Origin: SIG480 sp045649265
GTDB taxonomy: Bacteria > Bacillota > Clostridia > Oscillospirales > JAAYXM01
Length of the DNA: 7,764 bases
Direction: 5' to 3'
Assembly: GCA_045649265.1 (NCBI GenBank)
Contig: JAZRPO010000026.1
Location: forward strand, 1-7,764
In this document: piece by piece, positions 1-6,855 of the stretch
How the letters are laid out: the number at the start of each line of letters is the position of its first letter
Position numbering within the stretch: the first letter of the stretch is position 1
Notes under the pieces: model-generated
The model's database searches: none
Told to the model about the DNA's origin: nothing
Seen by the model: only the letters and a program-made list of their open reading frames with translations
Position numbers and translations under genes: made by a program

Positions 1-125
1 AAAGTGATATTAAAACCTACGGTTTTAGTGGTATTTTTTTCGCCATAAACTGTGCGCAGCACAATATCACTTGCAATGCAAATATCACTGCAAAGCAATA
101 TAACTCGCCGAAAGGCGAATAAAAC
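1..125. repeat. Array of short hairpins separated by ATATCAC-like spacers
   Basis: Several mini-palindromes follow one another: TAAAACC/GGTTTTA at 11-27 (loop TAC), TGTGC/GCACA at 51-63 (loop GCA), TTGCA/TGCAA at 71-81, a weak TGC/GCA at 89-97, and TCGCC/GGCGA at 105-118 closed by a GAAA tetraloop. Most are followed by a near-identical spacer: ATAAAC 45-50, ATATCAC 64-70, ATATCAC 82-88, ATATAAC 98-104, ATAAAAC 119-125. The reverse complement of the spacer, GTGATAT (4-10) and GTGGTAT (28-34), flanks the first hairpin, so the left part is arranged in the opposite sense. The element is cut by the window edge. It resembles a hairpin-rich intergenic repeat of the MITE or REP type, but other genomic copies cannot be seen here. 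No coding potential is evident. Confidence 0.6.
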
Positions 126-153
126 TGCCGAGTGTCCTTAAGAACACTCGGCA
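126..153 (-). terminator. Intrinsic terminator of the exporter/SLH operon
   Basis: A perfect 10-bp stem, TGCCGAGTGT (126-135) and ACACTCGGCA (144-153), lies 21 bases past the stop codon of the SLH gene. Read on the minus strand, the stem can extend inward through a U-G pair and is followed by GTTTTATT. The T-tract is short but suitably placed. The T-tract is also the last spacer of the neighbouring hairpin array, so the terminator may be the end unit of that array. Confidence 0.7.
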
Positions 154-174
154 TATGCGGGGGTATTGATGCGT

Positions 175-2046
175 TTACTTAATATATATTACTCTGACAA
201 GCCCGCCTGCCGACTGAATATCGTCATAGTAGACCCATGTTGTTCCGCGGTGTGAAACCGCTTCGTCAAGCGTTGTGAGAAGCTTATCGTCACCGATTAC
301 TTTATACACAAGAACATTTGGCGAAAGCTTATGCTTTGCTCCTGAGGAGAGTGTAACGGACTCCGGAGTAAGAAGCGAAACATTGTCTGCACGGATGAGA
401 TTTTTCGCATCTGAAAGCTCGCCGTCCTTATACATGAATACGCAGGGGCCTTCTGTGAGAGAAACCGATGTCCGTGCAAAAGAAGCCGTTCCGCGAACTC
501 CGCCCAGGTCGTATGAATAAAGAGTTGGGCCTTTTGAAACAGTACCGTCCTTATCCGTTACGGAATTCCTCGTGATATCGGTTATTATTCCGTATTTGTG
601 CATATCGCCCGTAACATCTTTGAGAATAAGCCCGTCAACTGCGCCGGAGGAATTTCGTGATGCGAGAAGGACAGAAGAAGAATCGAGCTTCACGCCGTCA
701 AGGCGCACAAGTGTCGGAGAAATCATATTTCCGTTGTCATCGATTTCGAGCAGCTTGATGTTCTGAGCAATAGGCGTGCTTCCTATTACATACGCCTCTG
801 AATTTATATATCCGGATATGTTGCTCTTTCCCGAGGAGTAGCTTCTGATTTTATTTGTGGAATAGTCAAGAATAACGGCTTTTCCTATATACGAATCAGA
901 ATTGCTCGCTTGCTCAATCTCAACATAGCTTCCGTCAAGAGTAAGGATGCGGGCGTAATAGCCTGTTGTTTTTGTTCCGTCAGAAGCTGTGATGGTTTTT
1001 TGCGAAACATCTGTCAGAACGCCTATCAAAGAGTCGTAAAGCTCACTTGCAGGGTAGGCATCGCATACATTTCCGTTCTTGTCAAGAAGCATCGTGACGG
1101 TTTCTCCTGCTTTGAGCCCATCAAGCCCGAAGGCACGCTGGGCAGCATAGTAATTAAGCGGATACTTTACTCCGGAAACGGTTACGGAGGTGGGGGACTC
1201 TTTATTTGGCAGAATTTCATTTACTATTCCTGAAATCTTTCTCGAATATGCCCAGACAGAGCTACTGTTCTTGCTGTAATAAATTATGTCATAGTTTTCG
1301 ATATCTGAAATTTTTGCGCCGTTTCCGTCTTTGTAGACTCTTGCGAAGGTGTGCCCGAGTGATGAGAGGGTTCCGGGTTTTACGGTTACAGGCCCTGTTA
1401 CATTATCCTTAAAAACGTCGCCTATTGTGAGAAGCTCGCTTGTAGGTGTGTAGCCGAGATTTGTTGCATAAATTGAGCTCTCGCCCTTTGCCGGAGTGTT
1501 GAGAAAGTTATATACGAGCTTTGCCATCTCGGATCTTTGCATCGGCAATCCCTGGTATGCCGAAATACCCTCTAAAAGCCCGATATCTTCAGCTTTTGCA
1601 ATTTGCCCTGCCGGATATCCGCCCGTATAATCTTCGTTTGTGTAGCCCAGAAGCCGCAGAGTTGCGCTGAGTGTCTCTTCAAAAAGAACGTTTCGCTCAG
1701 GGCGGAAGGTTCCGTCAGAGTAGCCAGTCATAAACTTGTTTTTTGATGCAACGCTGACATATGGAGCGCTCCAATGAGTGTGGAGAACATCTGCAAAGGG
1801 GGATATGCGTGATGAAGCTGTTGCAACACCCTTGTATTTTGAGGAGTTGACAAGAATTTTAGACAACGCTGCCCGTGTGACATACTGCCCCTCGTTAAAA
1901 TTTCCGTTTTTGTCATAGGTCATTATGTTGAGGACATCAAGTATCGCTTCGATGTCGTCATCAGCAGGGAGATTTGCCGCTTGTGAAAGCGGAGCTGTGG
2001 AAATAAAGAGCATTGCAGTGAGTAGTAAACAAATAAATTTTTTCAT
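175..2046 (-). CDS. Secreted S-layer homology (SLH) domain protein
   Basis: The protein has 623 residues from the chosen start. A Sec signal peptide (MKKF, then a hydrophobic core) probably ends at SQA-A near residue 23. Three SLH-type segments follow, at about 28-68, 82-135 and 146-184. The second is the clearest, with FADV, a conserved Trp and YSDGTFRPE. The first keeps a TRA motif like the TRAE of classical SLH domains, while the other two have diverged there. SLH domains usually bind secondary cell-wall polymers non-covalently, so the protein is expected on the cell surface. Residues 200-623 match no fold I can name. They look beta-rich, and three stretches (about 270-329, 340-400, 485-546) each begin with a G-(I/V) strand and end in a DG/NG turn, suggesting a repeated beta unit. 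It is the last gene of the exporter operon. A second in-frame ATG at 2052 is only 2 bases from the ribosome binding site, so 2046 is preferred. Confidence 0.9.
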   Translation of the reverse strand: MKKFICLLLTAMLFISTAPLSQAANLPADDDIEAILDVLNIMTYDKNGNFNEGQYVTRAALSKILVNSSKYKGVATASSRISPFADVLHTHWSAPYVSVASKNKFMTGYSDGTFRPERNVLFEETLSATLRLLGYTNEDYTGGYPAGQIAKAEDIGLLEGISAYQGLPMQRSEMAKLVYNFLNTPAKGESSIYATNLGYTPTSELLTIGDVFKDNVTGPVTVKPGTLSSLGHTFARVYKDGNGAKISDIENYDIIYYSKNSSSVWAYSRKISGIVNEILPNKESPTSVTVSGVKYPLNYYAAQRAFGLDGLKAGETVTMLLDKNGNVCDAYPASELYDSLIGVLTDVSQKTITASDGTKTTGYYARILTLDGSYVEIEQASNSDSYIGKAVILDYSTNKIRSYSSGKSNISGYINSEAYVIGSTPIAQNIKLLEIDDNGNMISPTLVRLDGVKLDSSSVLLASRNSSGAVDGLILKDVTGDMHKYGIITDITRNSVTDKDGTVSKGPTLYSYDLGGVRGTASFARTSVSLTEGPCVFMYKDGELSDAKNLIRADNVSLLTPESVTLSSGAKHKLSPNVLVYKVIGDDKLLTTLDEAVSHRGTTWVYYDDIQSAGGLVRVIYIK

Positions 2047-2054
2047 AATCATTT

Positions 2055-2061
2055 CCCCTTT
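2055..2061 (-). promoter_or_regulatory. Ribosome binding site deciding the SLH gene start
   Basis: AAAGGGG on the minus strand lies 8 bases before the ATG at 2046 but only 2 bases before the in-frame ATG at 2052. The spacing favours 2046. The site sits just after the permease stop codon (2066-2068), so the two genes are probably co-transcribed. Confidence 0.7.
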
Positions 2062-2065
2062 GAAA

Positions 2066-3244
2066 TCATTCGTGACGCAGAGCGTCTATCGGGTTGAGCT
2101 TAGAAGCCTTTGCCGCCGGGAAGTATCCAAAAAGAATACCGATAAGCACGGAAACCGAAAAGGACAGAGCAATGGCGGAGAAAGAAACTCCTCCCGAGAC
2201 ACCCAGAAGGCTTGCGAGAATCATCGTCAGTCCCCAGCCAACGAGAATTCCGATGATGCCGCCAAGCCCGCTTGTTATCATCGCCTCTATTACAAATTGA
2301 GACAGAATGTCGCGGCGCTTTCCTCCGATTGCCTTTCTAATGCCGATTTCGCGAGTTCGCTCTGTAACGGAAACGAGCATAATGTTCATTATTCCTATTC
2401 CGCCGACAAGAAGCGAGATTGCGGCAATTCCTGCAAGGACGAGAGAAAGTGTGTCGGTAAGCTCTGTGATACTGTCAAGAAGCTCGCCGAGGTTTGAAAC
2501 GTTATAAGCATCCTCATCCTCAAACTCGTCATAAAGAAAATCGTCAATAACCTTCTTTGCTTCTTCTATAAGCTCTGCATCCTTTGCAACAAAAGTGTAA
2601 CTCCCGATTGTTGCATTTCTTGCAAGACGTGAGGCTGAGGAATATGGGATTATCACCATGTTGTCGGTGCTTGTTTCGGAGCTGTCGCCCTCTTCTTCAA
2701 GAATACCGATAACCGTGTATGGAGTTGCATTGATTCTGATTGTATTTCCGAGCGGGTTTGCGGTGCCGAAAAGTTCGTTTGCGACATATGTTCCCAATAC
2801 GCAAACGAAGTTTCTGTTTTTAGTGTCCATATATGACAGAAAGCGGCCGTTTGCAACGGCGTAATCCTTGATTTTTGCATAATCCTCATTCGCACCGTAA
2901 ATTTGCGAAGTAATATTGCTGGAAGATTTTTTTACGGTTGCGCCCATTATCGTTATATTCGGGGTTGCAGCAGAGAACAGCTCAGGATTTTTGTCTGCAA
3001 GAGCTATCATATCTTCCGGTTTGATGTTCATATTTCCGCCGCGCCCTGTGAGCGTAACGGTTATGTTGTTTGTTCCGATTGAGTCAAATGCTGAAACCAT
3101 ATCATCTGAAAAACCTTGAACAACGCTTACAAGCGTTATGACGGAGGCGATGCCTATAATTACTCCGAGCATCGTGAGAAAGGAACGCATTTTGTTTCCG
3201 GCAATGCTTTTGAGCGCGAGTTTAAGTGACTGTTGTATATTCAT
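2066..3244 (-). CDS. MacB/FtsX-type ABC transporter permease
   Basis: A 392-residue inner-membrane permease of the MacB/LolCE/FtsX (type VII ABC) superfamily. The order is typical: a short cytoplasmic N-terminus (SLKLALKSIAGNKMRSFLTMLG), TM1 at about 22-43, a large extracytoplasmic MacB_PCD-like domain (about 44-265), then three closely spaced C-terminal membrane helices (about 266-290, 316-346, 356-380). The cytoplasmic loop after TM2, TERTREIGIRKAIGGKR, is the family's ATPase-contacting motif. The C-terminus ends in PAAKASKLNPIDALRHE, the usual family ending. Such permeases transmit ATP-driven motion across the membrane to an extracytoplasmic adaptor rather than forming a simple transmembrane channel. 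The gene lies directly after its ATPase and before the SLH gene. A GTG at 3250 is in frame but belongs to the ribosome binding site; the ATG at 3244 is the likely start. The substrate cannot be told from the sequence. Confidence 0.95.
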   Translation of the reverse strand: MNIQQSLKLALKSIAGNKMRSFLTMLGVIIGIASVITLVSVVQGFSDDMVSAFDSIGTNNITVTLTGRGGNMNIKPEDMIALADKNPELFSAATPNITIMGATVKKSSSNITSQIYGANEDYAKIKDYAVANGRFLSYMDTKNRNFVCVLGTYVANELFGTANPLGNTIRINATPYTVIGILEEEGDSSETSTDNMVIIPYSSASRLARNATIGSYTFVAKDAELIEEAKKVIDDFLYDEFEDEDAYNVSNLGELLDSITELTDTLSLVLAGIAAISLLVGGIGIMNIMLVSVTERTREIGIRKAIGGKRRDILSQFVIEAMITSGLGGIIGILVGWGLTMILASLLGVSGGVSFSAIALSFSVSVLIGILFGYFPAAKASKLNPIDALRHE

Positions 3245-3249
3245 AGACA

Positions 3250-3254
3250 CCTCC
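3250..3254 (-). promoter_or_regulatory. GGAGG ribosome binding site deciding the permease start
   Basis: GGAGG on the minus strand ends 5 bases before the ATG at 3244. The alternative GTG start at 3250 overlaps this site and could not use it, so the longer reading is unlikely. The site begins directly after the ATPase stop codon (3256-3258). Confidence 0.8.
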
Positions 3255-3255
3255 G

Positions 3256-3954
3256 CTATTCAAGGTTTTCGAGCTTCGGAGTGTTGGGGGTATCCGAAAT
3301 GATTTTACCGTCGTGTAATCGGATAATGCGCTTTGCGCATTCGGCAATCGAGATATCGTGGGTTATGAGTATTACGGTTTTTCCACCCTCATTAAGCTCA
3401 AAAAGAAACTTCATAACATCGCGGCCGGTGCGGGAATCCAGAGCACCTGTCGGCTCATCGGCAAGTATGACCGGAGGGTCTGCCGCAAGGGCGCGCGCGA
3501 TTGAAACTCTTTGCTGCTGGCCACCTGAAAGTTGATTCGGCATATGGCGGCATCTGTCGGCAAGGCCGACTCTGCCGAGAGCTTCCATAGCCTTCTCATG
3601 GCGATTTTTTGCAGAAAGCCCCTGATAAATTAGCGGCAGCTCAACATTTTCAAGGATGTTCATTTTTGGTATGAGATTATATTGTTGAAAAATGAAACCG
3701 AGAGTTTTGTTGCGGATGTCTGCAAGCTCGTTATCGGAGAGCGTTGAAACATCTGTTCCGTTCAGTTTGTACACTCCGCTTGTTGGAACATCCAGTGCCC
3801 CTATTATATTCATGCACGTTGATTTTCCGGAACCGGATTTTCCGACTATTGCAACAAACTCGCCTTTGCCGATGAAGAAGGAAACACCATCAAGTGCACG
3901 GACTTCGTTTTCACCCTCATCGTAGATTTTGTAAACATCTGAAAGCTCTATCAT
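3256..3954 (-). CDS. LolD/MacB-type ABC transporter ATP-binding protein
   Basis: A 232-residue cytoplasmic ATPase with every catalytic motif intact: Walker A GKSGSGKST at 38-46, Q-loop Gln at about 90 (IFQQYNL), signature LSGGQQQ at 142-148, Walker B VILADEP with Asp166-Glu167, D-loop ALD at 171-173 and switch His199 (ITHD). The length and the LDVPTSG, IFQQYNL and DEPTGALDS stretches are those of the LolD/MacB/FtsE-like branch that drives MacB-type permeases. It is expected to dimerise and hydrolyse ATP to power the neighbouring permease. Its ATG overlaps the adaptor stop codon as ATGA. The only nearby purine-rich stretch (AAGGTGG, about 3968-3974) is too far upstream for good initiation, so translation is probably coupled to the adaptor gene. 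The transported substrate is unknown. Confidence 0.96.
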   Translation of the reverse strand: MIELSDVYKIYDEGENEVRALDGVSFFIGKGEFVAIVGKSGSGKSTCMNIIGALDVPTSGVYKLNGTDVSTLSDNELADIRNKTLGFIFQQYNLIPKMNILENVELPLIYQGLSAKNRHEKAMEALGRVGLADRCRHMPNQLSGGQQQRVSIARALAADPPVILADEPTGALDSRTGRDVMKFLFELNEGGKTVILITHDISIAECAKRIIRLHDGKIISDTPNTPKLENLE

Positions 3955-5774
3955 CGTGTTCTGGCACCACCTTGCATACCGGAGTTCATGCTACCTCTGT
4001 TAAATCCGCCTGACGGCATGCCGGAACCCATGGTTCCCCTGTTAAAACCGCCCGACGGCATACCGGAACCCATGGTTCCCCTGTTAAAACCGCCCGACGG
4101 CATACCGCCGCCCATTGCTGTAAATGGGTTAAATGCAGAGGTCGTATTGCGTGTTGCTGTGACGTATATAACATCTCCCTCGGAAAGTCCGGAGATAATT
4201 TCAACAAAGTCTTCATTCGTGGCGCCGGTTTCGACCACTACATACTCATAACCATCAGGAGCTTCGGGGATGCGCGAAGGCTCTTTGCCTCCTTGCTTGT
4301 TTCCGATATCCTTTGAGCCGGAAGGTTTAACTTCTTGTGTTGAATCTTCTTTTTTACTATTGTTCTTCTTGCTGTTTTCCTTTACCATAACGAGGTTGCC
4401 GCGTGAAATCGCGTTTATCGGGACTGTAAGCACATCGCTTACGCTGCTTATAACAAGCTCAGCGTCGACGTTCATTCCAGGGAGCAGCCCTTCGTACTCG
4501 GATATTACGACTGTTACGGGATAAACCGTAACTCCGCTTACGGAGCTTCCGATTATGCTGACGGTGTCAACAACACCCTCAAAAACCTTACTCGGCAGGG
4601 CATCGGCGGTAACCATTACCTTCTGACCAACTGAAATATCTTTTATATAAAGCTCGTCGACCGACATTTCAAAGGTGAGCTTTGACATATCTGCAACTAT
4701 TGCAAGGGACGACTTGTTTCCGTCAAGCGTGTCACCCTCCTTCATGGTTTTTGAAATTATAGTTCCCGAAATCGGAGAGCGAACGGTATAGTCATCGAGC
4801 TTCTTCATAAGATCGTCAAGCGAAAGCTTTGCGTTCTTGAGTGACAGCTCGCTTGAACGCATATCGGAGTCTGATGAATCGTCATAAATATTAAGAAGCA
4901 GCTTGTTCTTTGCGATGTTGTCTCCCTTTGAATATGAGAGGTTGGTAACATCACCGGAAACCTCGGCAGTTATGATTTCAACATCGGAATTTTCTATTTT
5001 TCCCATATCGTTGCAGGCAAAGTTGCCTACAATTGCGGTAACAGTCTCTCCAGGCAGGAGTGCGCCGGGGTTTTTAAAGGTTATTTCGACATCGGAAACT
5101 ATTGCACCGGCTTCTGTTGCGTATGAGCCTGTTGCAACGTGCGACACATAGCCTGTATGAGCTTCGTTTCTGTCGTCTATGTAAACGGTTGCGCTCTGGT
5201 TTAAGTATATGTTCTTTGCGTTCTGTGAGAGGAAAGGAACACGGACTGTAAGGTAATCGGAGTTTTTGATTTCAGCGAGCTTTGTCCCGGCTGATACTCT
5301 ATCACCATTTTTGACATACAGCTCAGAAATATATCCCGAAACAGGAGCAAGAACAGAACGGTTCGCAATGTCCCTGTTGTGCTGCTTCAATTTGTTGTTA
5401 TAGGAGATGACCTGTTGCTCGTAGCTTGCTTCTGAGCGCTCAATGCTGTTTTCGGCAGAGGAGGAGTCGATTACATAAAGAATGTCATCCTTATTGACAG
5501 ATGCACCGAGGGTAACGTTATCTTCAAGTATATCGCCTGTCACGATTGATTGGATTTCATATTGCTCATTGGGCTCAACTGTTCCGCTGCCGGTAACGGA
5601 AACGGTAATGTCACCGCGGGAAACGGTATAAGGCTCAAACTCAATGGTCTGTGCTTCATTTCTCTTTCCGGAGCATGCGCCGAGAGCCCATGTGAGAATG
5701 AGAATTACAGCAACAAGCCCTGCTGCAATGGCAATGAGTTTTTTCTTTCCAAAAGCTAAAATTTTCAACTTCAT
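3951..5774 (-). CDS. MacA/HlyD-like membrane-fusion adaptor with duplicated module
   Basis: A 607-residue extracytoplasmic adaptor. One hydrophobic segment (about 13-33) follows a Lys-rich N-terminus and ends in LGAC (31-34), a possible lipobox, so it may be membrane-anchored or a lipoprotein. Two successive adaptor modules are visible. Module 1 has lipoyl halves at about 71-103 and 140-170 around a short helical hairpin, then a beta-barrel (172-250). Module 2 has lipoyl halves at 264-298 and 329-361 around a second hairpin, then a barrel (366-442). The second half of each lipoyl unit carries the typical motif (LAPVSGYIS, VRSPISGTIIS). A membrane-proximal region (about 443-541) is split by a Lys/Ser-rich insert (465-505). 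The tail (553-604) is Gly/Met/Ser/Asn-rich with 14-residue repeats. GGAGG 7 bases before the ATG supports the start. It is the first gene of the operon. In MacAB-type systems the adaptor links the permease to an outer channel. Confidence 0.93.
   Translation of the reverse strand: MKLKILAFGKKKLIAIAAGLVAVILILTWALGACSGKRNEAQTIEFEPYTVSRGDITVSVTGSGTVEPNEQYEIQSIVTGDILEDNVTLGASVNKDDILYVIDSSSAENSIERSEASYEQQVISYNNKLKQHNRDIANRSVLAPVSGYISELYVKNGDRVSAGTKLAEIKNSDYLTVRVPFLSQNAKNIYLNQSATVYIDDRNEAHTGYVSHVATGSYATEAGAIVSDVEITFKNPGALLPGETVTAIVGNFACNDMGKIENSDVEIITAEVSGDVTNLSYSKGDNIAKNKLLLNIYDDSSDSDMRSSELSLKNAKLSLDDLMKKLDDYTVRSPISGTIISKTMKEGDTLDGNKSSLAIVADMSKLTFEMSVDELYIKDISVGQKVMVTADALPSKVFEGVVDTVSIIGSSVSGVTVYPVTVVISEYEGLLPGMNVDAELVISSVSDVLTVPINAISRGNLVMVKENSKKNNSKKEDSTQEVKPSGSKDIGNKQGGKEPSRIPEAPDGYEYVVVETGATNEDFVEIISGLSEGDVIYVTATRNTTSAFNPFTAMGGGMPSGGFNRGTMGSGMPSGGFNRGTMGSGMPSGGFNRGSMNSGMQGGARTR
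3979..4104 (-). repeat. Three tandem 42-bp units in the adaptor C-terminus
   Basis: Three direct units run 3979-4020, 4021-4062 and 4063-4104. The second and third are identical over all 42 bases and the first differs at several positions. Each encodes a 14-residue unit close to MPSGGFNRGTMGSG. The 42-base period keeps the frame, so copy number can change without breaking the protein. A shorter diverged continuation may begin at 4105. The identity of two units points to recent slippage or unequal exchange. Confidence 0.92.
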
Positions 5775-5803
5775 AAAGAAACCTCCGATTGTAATATGAT
5801 GAA

Positions 5804-5832
5804 ATTATATCACTATTTTATGGCTTTGTTGT
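5804..5832 (-). promoter_or_regulatory. Promoter of the adaptor-ABC-SLH operon
   Basis: On the minus strand a consensus TATAAT (5809-5804) is preceded by TGA, giving an extended -10. The -35 at 17-bp spacing is poor (ACAACA, 5832-5827, three of six matches), as is common with extended -10 sites. Transcription would begin near 5797, leaving a leader of about 23 bases that holds the GGAGG site (5786-5782) of the adaptor. No clear operator is visible. Confidence 0.6.
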
Positions 5833-5864
5833 GACGGTATGGTTAAATATCTGTGAATAAAATC

Positions 5865-5893
5865 TTTACATTGATGTTTGTAAATGATAAAAT
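5865..5893 (+). promoter_or_regulatory. Sigma-A promoter of hslO
   Basis: TTTACA (5865-5870) and TAAAAT (5888-5893) are 17 bp apart, with TG one base before the -10. Transcription would begin near 5900, upstream of the chosen hslO start at 5926 and downstream of the alternative ATG at 5884, which supports the shorter protein. It faces away from the exporter operon promoter, with roughly 50 bases between the two cores' outer ends. Confidence 0.65.
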
Positions 5894-5915
5894 ATATACA
5901 ACGTCTTATGATTTT

Positions 5916-5920
5916 GGAGG
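5916..5920 (+). promoter_or_regulatory. GGAGG ribosome binding site deciding the hslO start
   Basis: GGAGG ends 5 bases before the ATG at 5926. The upstream in-frame ATG at 5884 has no such site and overlaps the predicted promoter, so the 14 extra codons are not part of the protein. Confidence 0.85.
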
Positions 5921-5925
5921 AAAAA

Positions 5926-6831
5926 ATGAGCGACAGAATAATCCGCGCGGTTACGTGTGACGGCGCGATAAAAATACTTGCGATGACGGCGAGGGAGACG
6001 GTTGCCGAGGCATCAAGGTTTCATGACCTTACACCGCTCACATCTGCGGCGCTCGGAAGAACGCTTATTGCGGCATCTCTTCTCGGCAACGACTTAAAAA
6101 GTGAGGAAAATTCTCTCACAATCAGGATTGACGGTGACGGGCCCATTGGGTCGATAGTTGCGGTTTCTGATAGCTTCGGGTATGTAAGGGGATATTGCAC
6201 AAACCCGCATGCAGACCTTCCTGTGCGCGAAACCGACAGAAAGATTGATGTTTCGGGAGGAGTCGGTAAAAGCGGAACTATCAGCATTATCAAGGATTTG
6301 GGGATGAAGAAGCCTTACATCGGGCAGGCTGCGCTTGTCAGTGGCGAAATCGCTGAGGACATTACCGCATATCTTGCGATAAGCGAGCAGATTCCGTCTG
6401 TTTGCGCTCTTGGTGTTCTTGTTGACAGGGATTGGAGTATAAGAGCTGCAGGGGGATATATAATCCAGCTTCTTCCTGGCGTTTATGATGACGAGATAGA
6501 CCGCCTTGAAGAGTGCATAAAGCAGGCGCGTGCTGTTACTGAATGTCTTGATGAGGGAATGAGCCTTGAAGAAATGCTCGAAAAAACGCTCATCGGCTTT
6601 GATATTGAGGTTCTGGATGAAGCTGAGGTCGGGTATAAATGCACCTGCTCGCGGGAAAGAACGCTCGGAGTAATAATGTCAATTGGCGAGGATGAGCTGA
6701 CTGCTATATACGAAGAGGACGGACATGCAGAGGTTGCCTGTCAGTTCTGTGACAAGAAATATGTATTTGAAAAAGATGAACTTTATGAGCTTATCCAACA
6801 AGTGAAAAAACAAAAAGAAGTAAAAAAATAA
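5926..6831 (+). CDS. hslO: Hsp33, redox-regulated molecular chaperone
   Basis: A 301-residue cytoplasmic holdase chaperone. The N-terminal core shows Hsp33 family stretches: RFHDLTPLTSAALGRTLIAASLLG (about 31-54), the IDGDGPIG region (68-75), GYVRGY and NPHADLP (85-99), and IGQAALVSGEIAEDITAYLAISEQIPS (about 132-158). The C-terminal zinc-binding redox switch is complete, with C239-x-C241 and C272-xx-C275. The 31-residue distance from the second to the third Cys is as in characterised Hsp33. In the known mechanism, reduced Hsp33 holds zinc through these Cys residues and is inactive; oxidation with unfolding releases zinc, makes disulfides and exposes the client-binding surface. In an anaerobe this would protect proteins during oxygen or hypochlorite exposure. 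The gene is divergent from the exporter operon with its own promoter. The Lys-rich C-terminus (VKKQKEVKK) is normal in length. Confidence 0.97.
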   Translation: MSDRIIRAVTCDGAIKILAMTARETVAEASRFHDLTPLTSAALGRTLIAASLLGNDLKSEENSLTIRIDGDGPIGSIVAVSDSFGYVRGYCTNPHADLPVRETDRKIDVSGGVGKSGTISIIKDLGMKKPYIGQAALVSGEIAEDITAYLAISEQIPSVCALGVLVDRDWSIRAAGGYIIQLLPGVYDDEIDRLEECIKQARAVTECLDEGMSLEEMLEKTLIGFDIEVLDEAEVGYKCTCSRERTLGVIMSIGEDELTAIYEEDGHAEVACQFCDKKYVFEKDELYELIQQVKKQKEVKK

Positions 6832-6855
6832 ACGGATTTTAACGGAGTGTTCTAA

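Noticed and set aside
1..125. CRISPR array
   Set aside because: The repeated unit is only 7 bases and the intervening segments are 9-16 bases and palindromic, unlike the repeat and spacer sizes of CRISPR. No cas gene is nearby.
1925..2497. 190-codon plus-strand frame across the SLH gene start and permease end
   Set aside because: It is antisense to two well-supported genes and has no recognisable domain. It is a by-product of codon use in the real genes.
3979..4104. Tandem 42-bp units as a non-coding or CRISPR-like repeat
   Set aside because: The units are contiguous without spacers, keep the reading frame and encode a regular peptide repeat inside a well-supported gene.
5884..5925. Extended hslO start at the ATG at 5884
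   Set aside because: The extra 14 codons overlap the promoter -10 box, lack a ribosome binding site and do not fit the normal Hsp33 N-terminus, whereas the ATG at 5926 has GGAGG at 5-base spacing.
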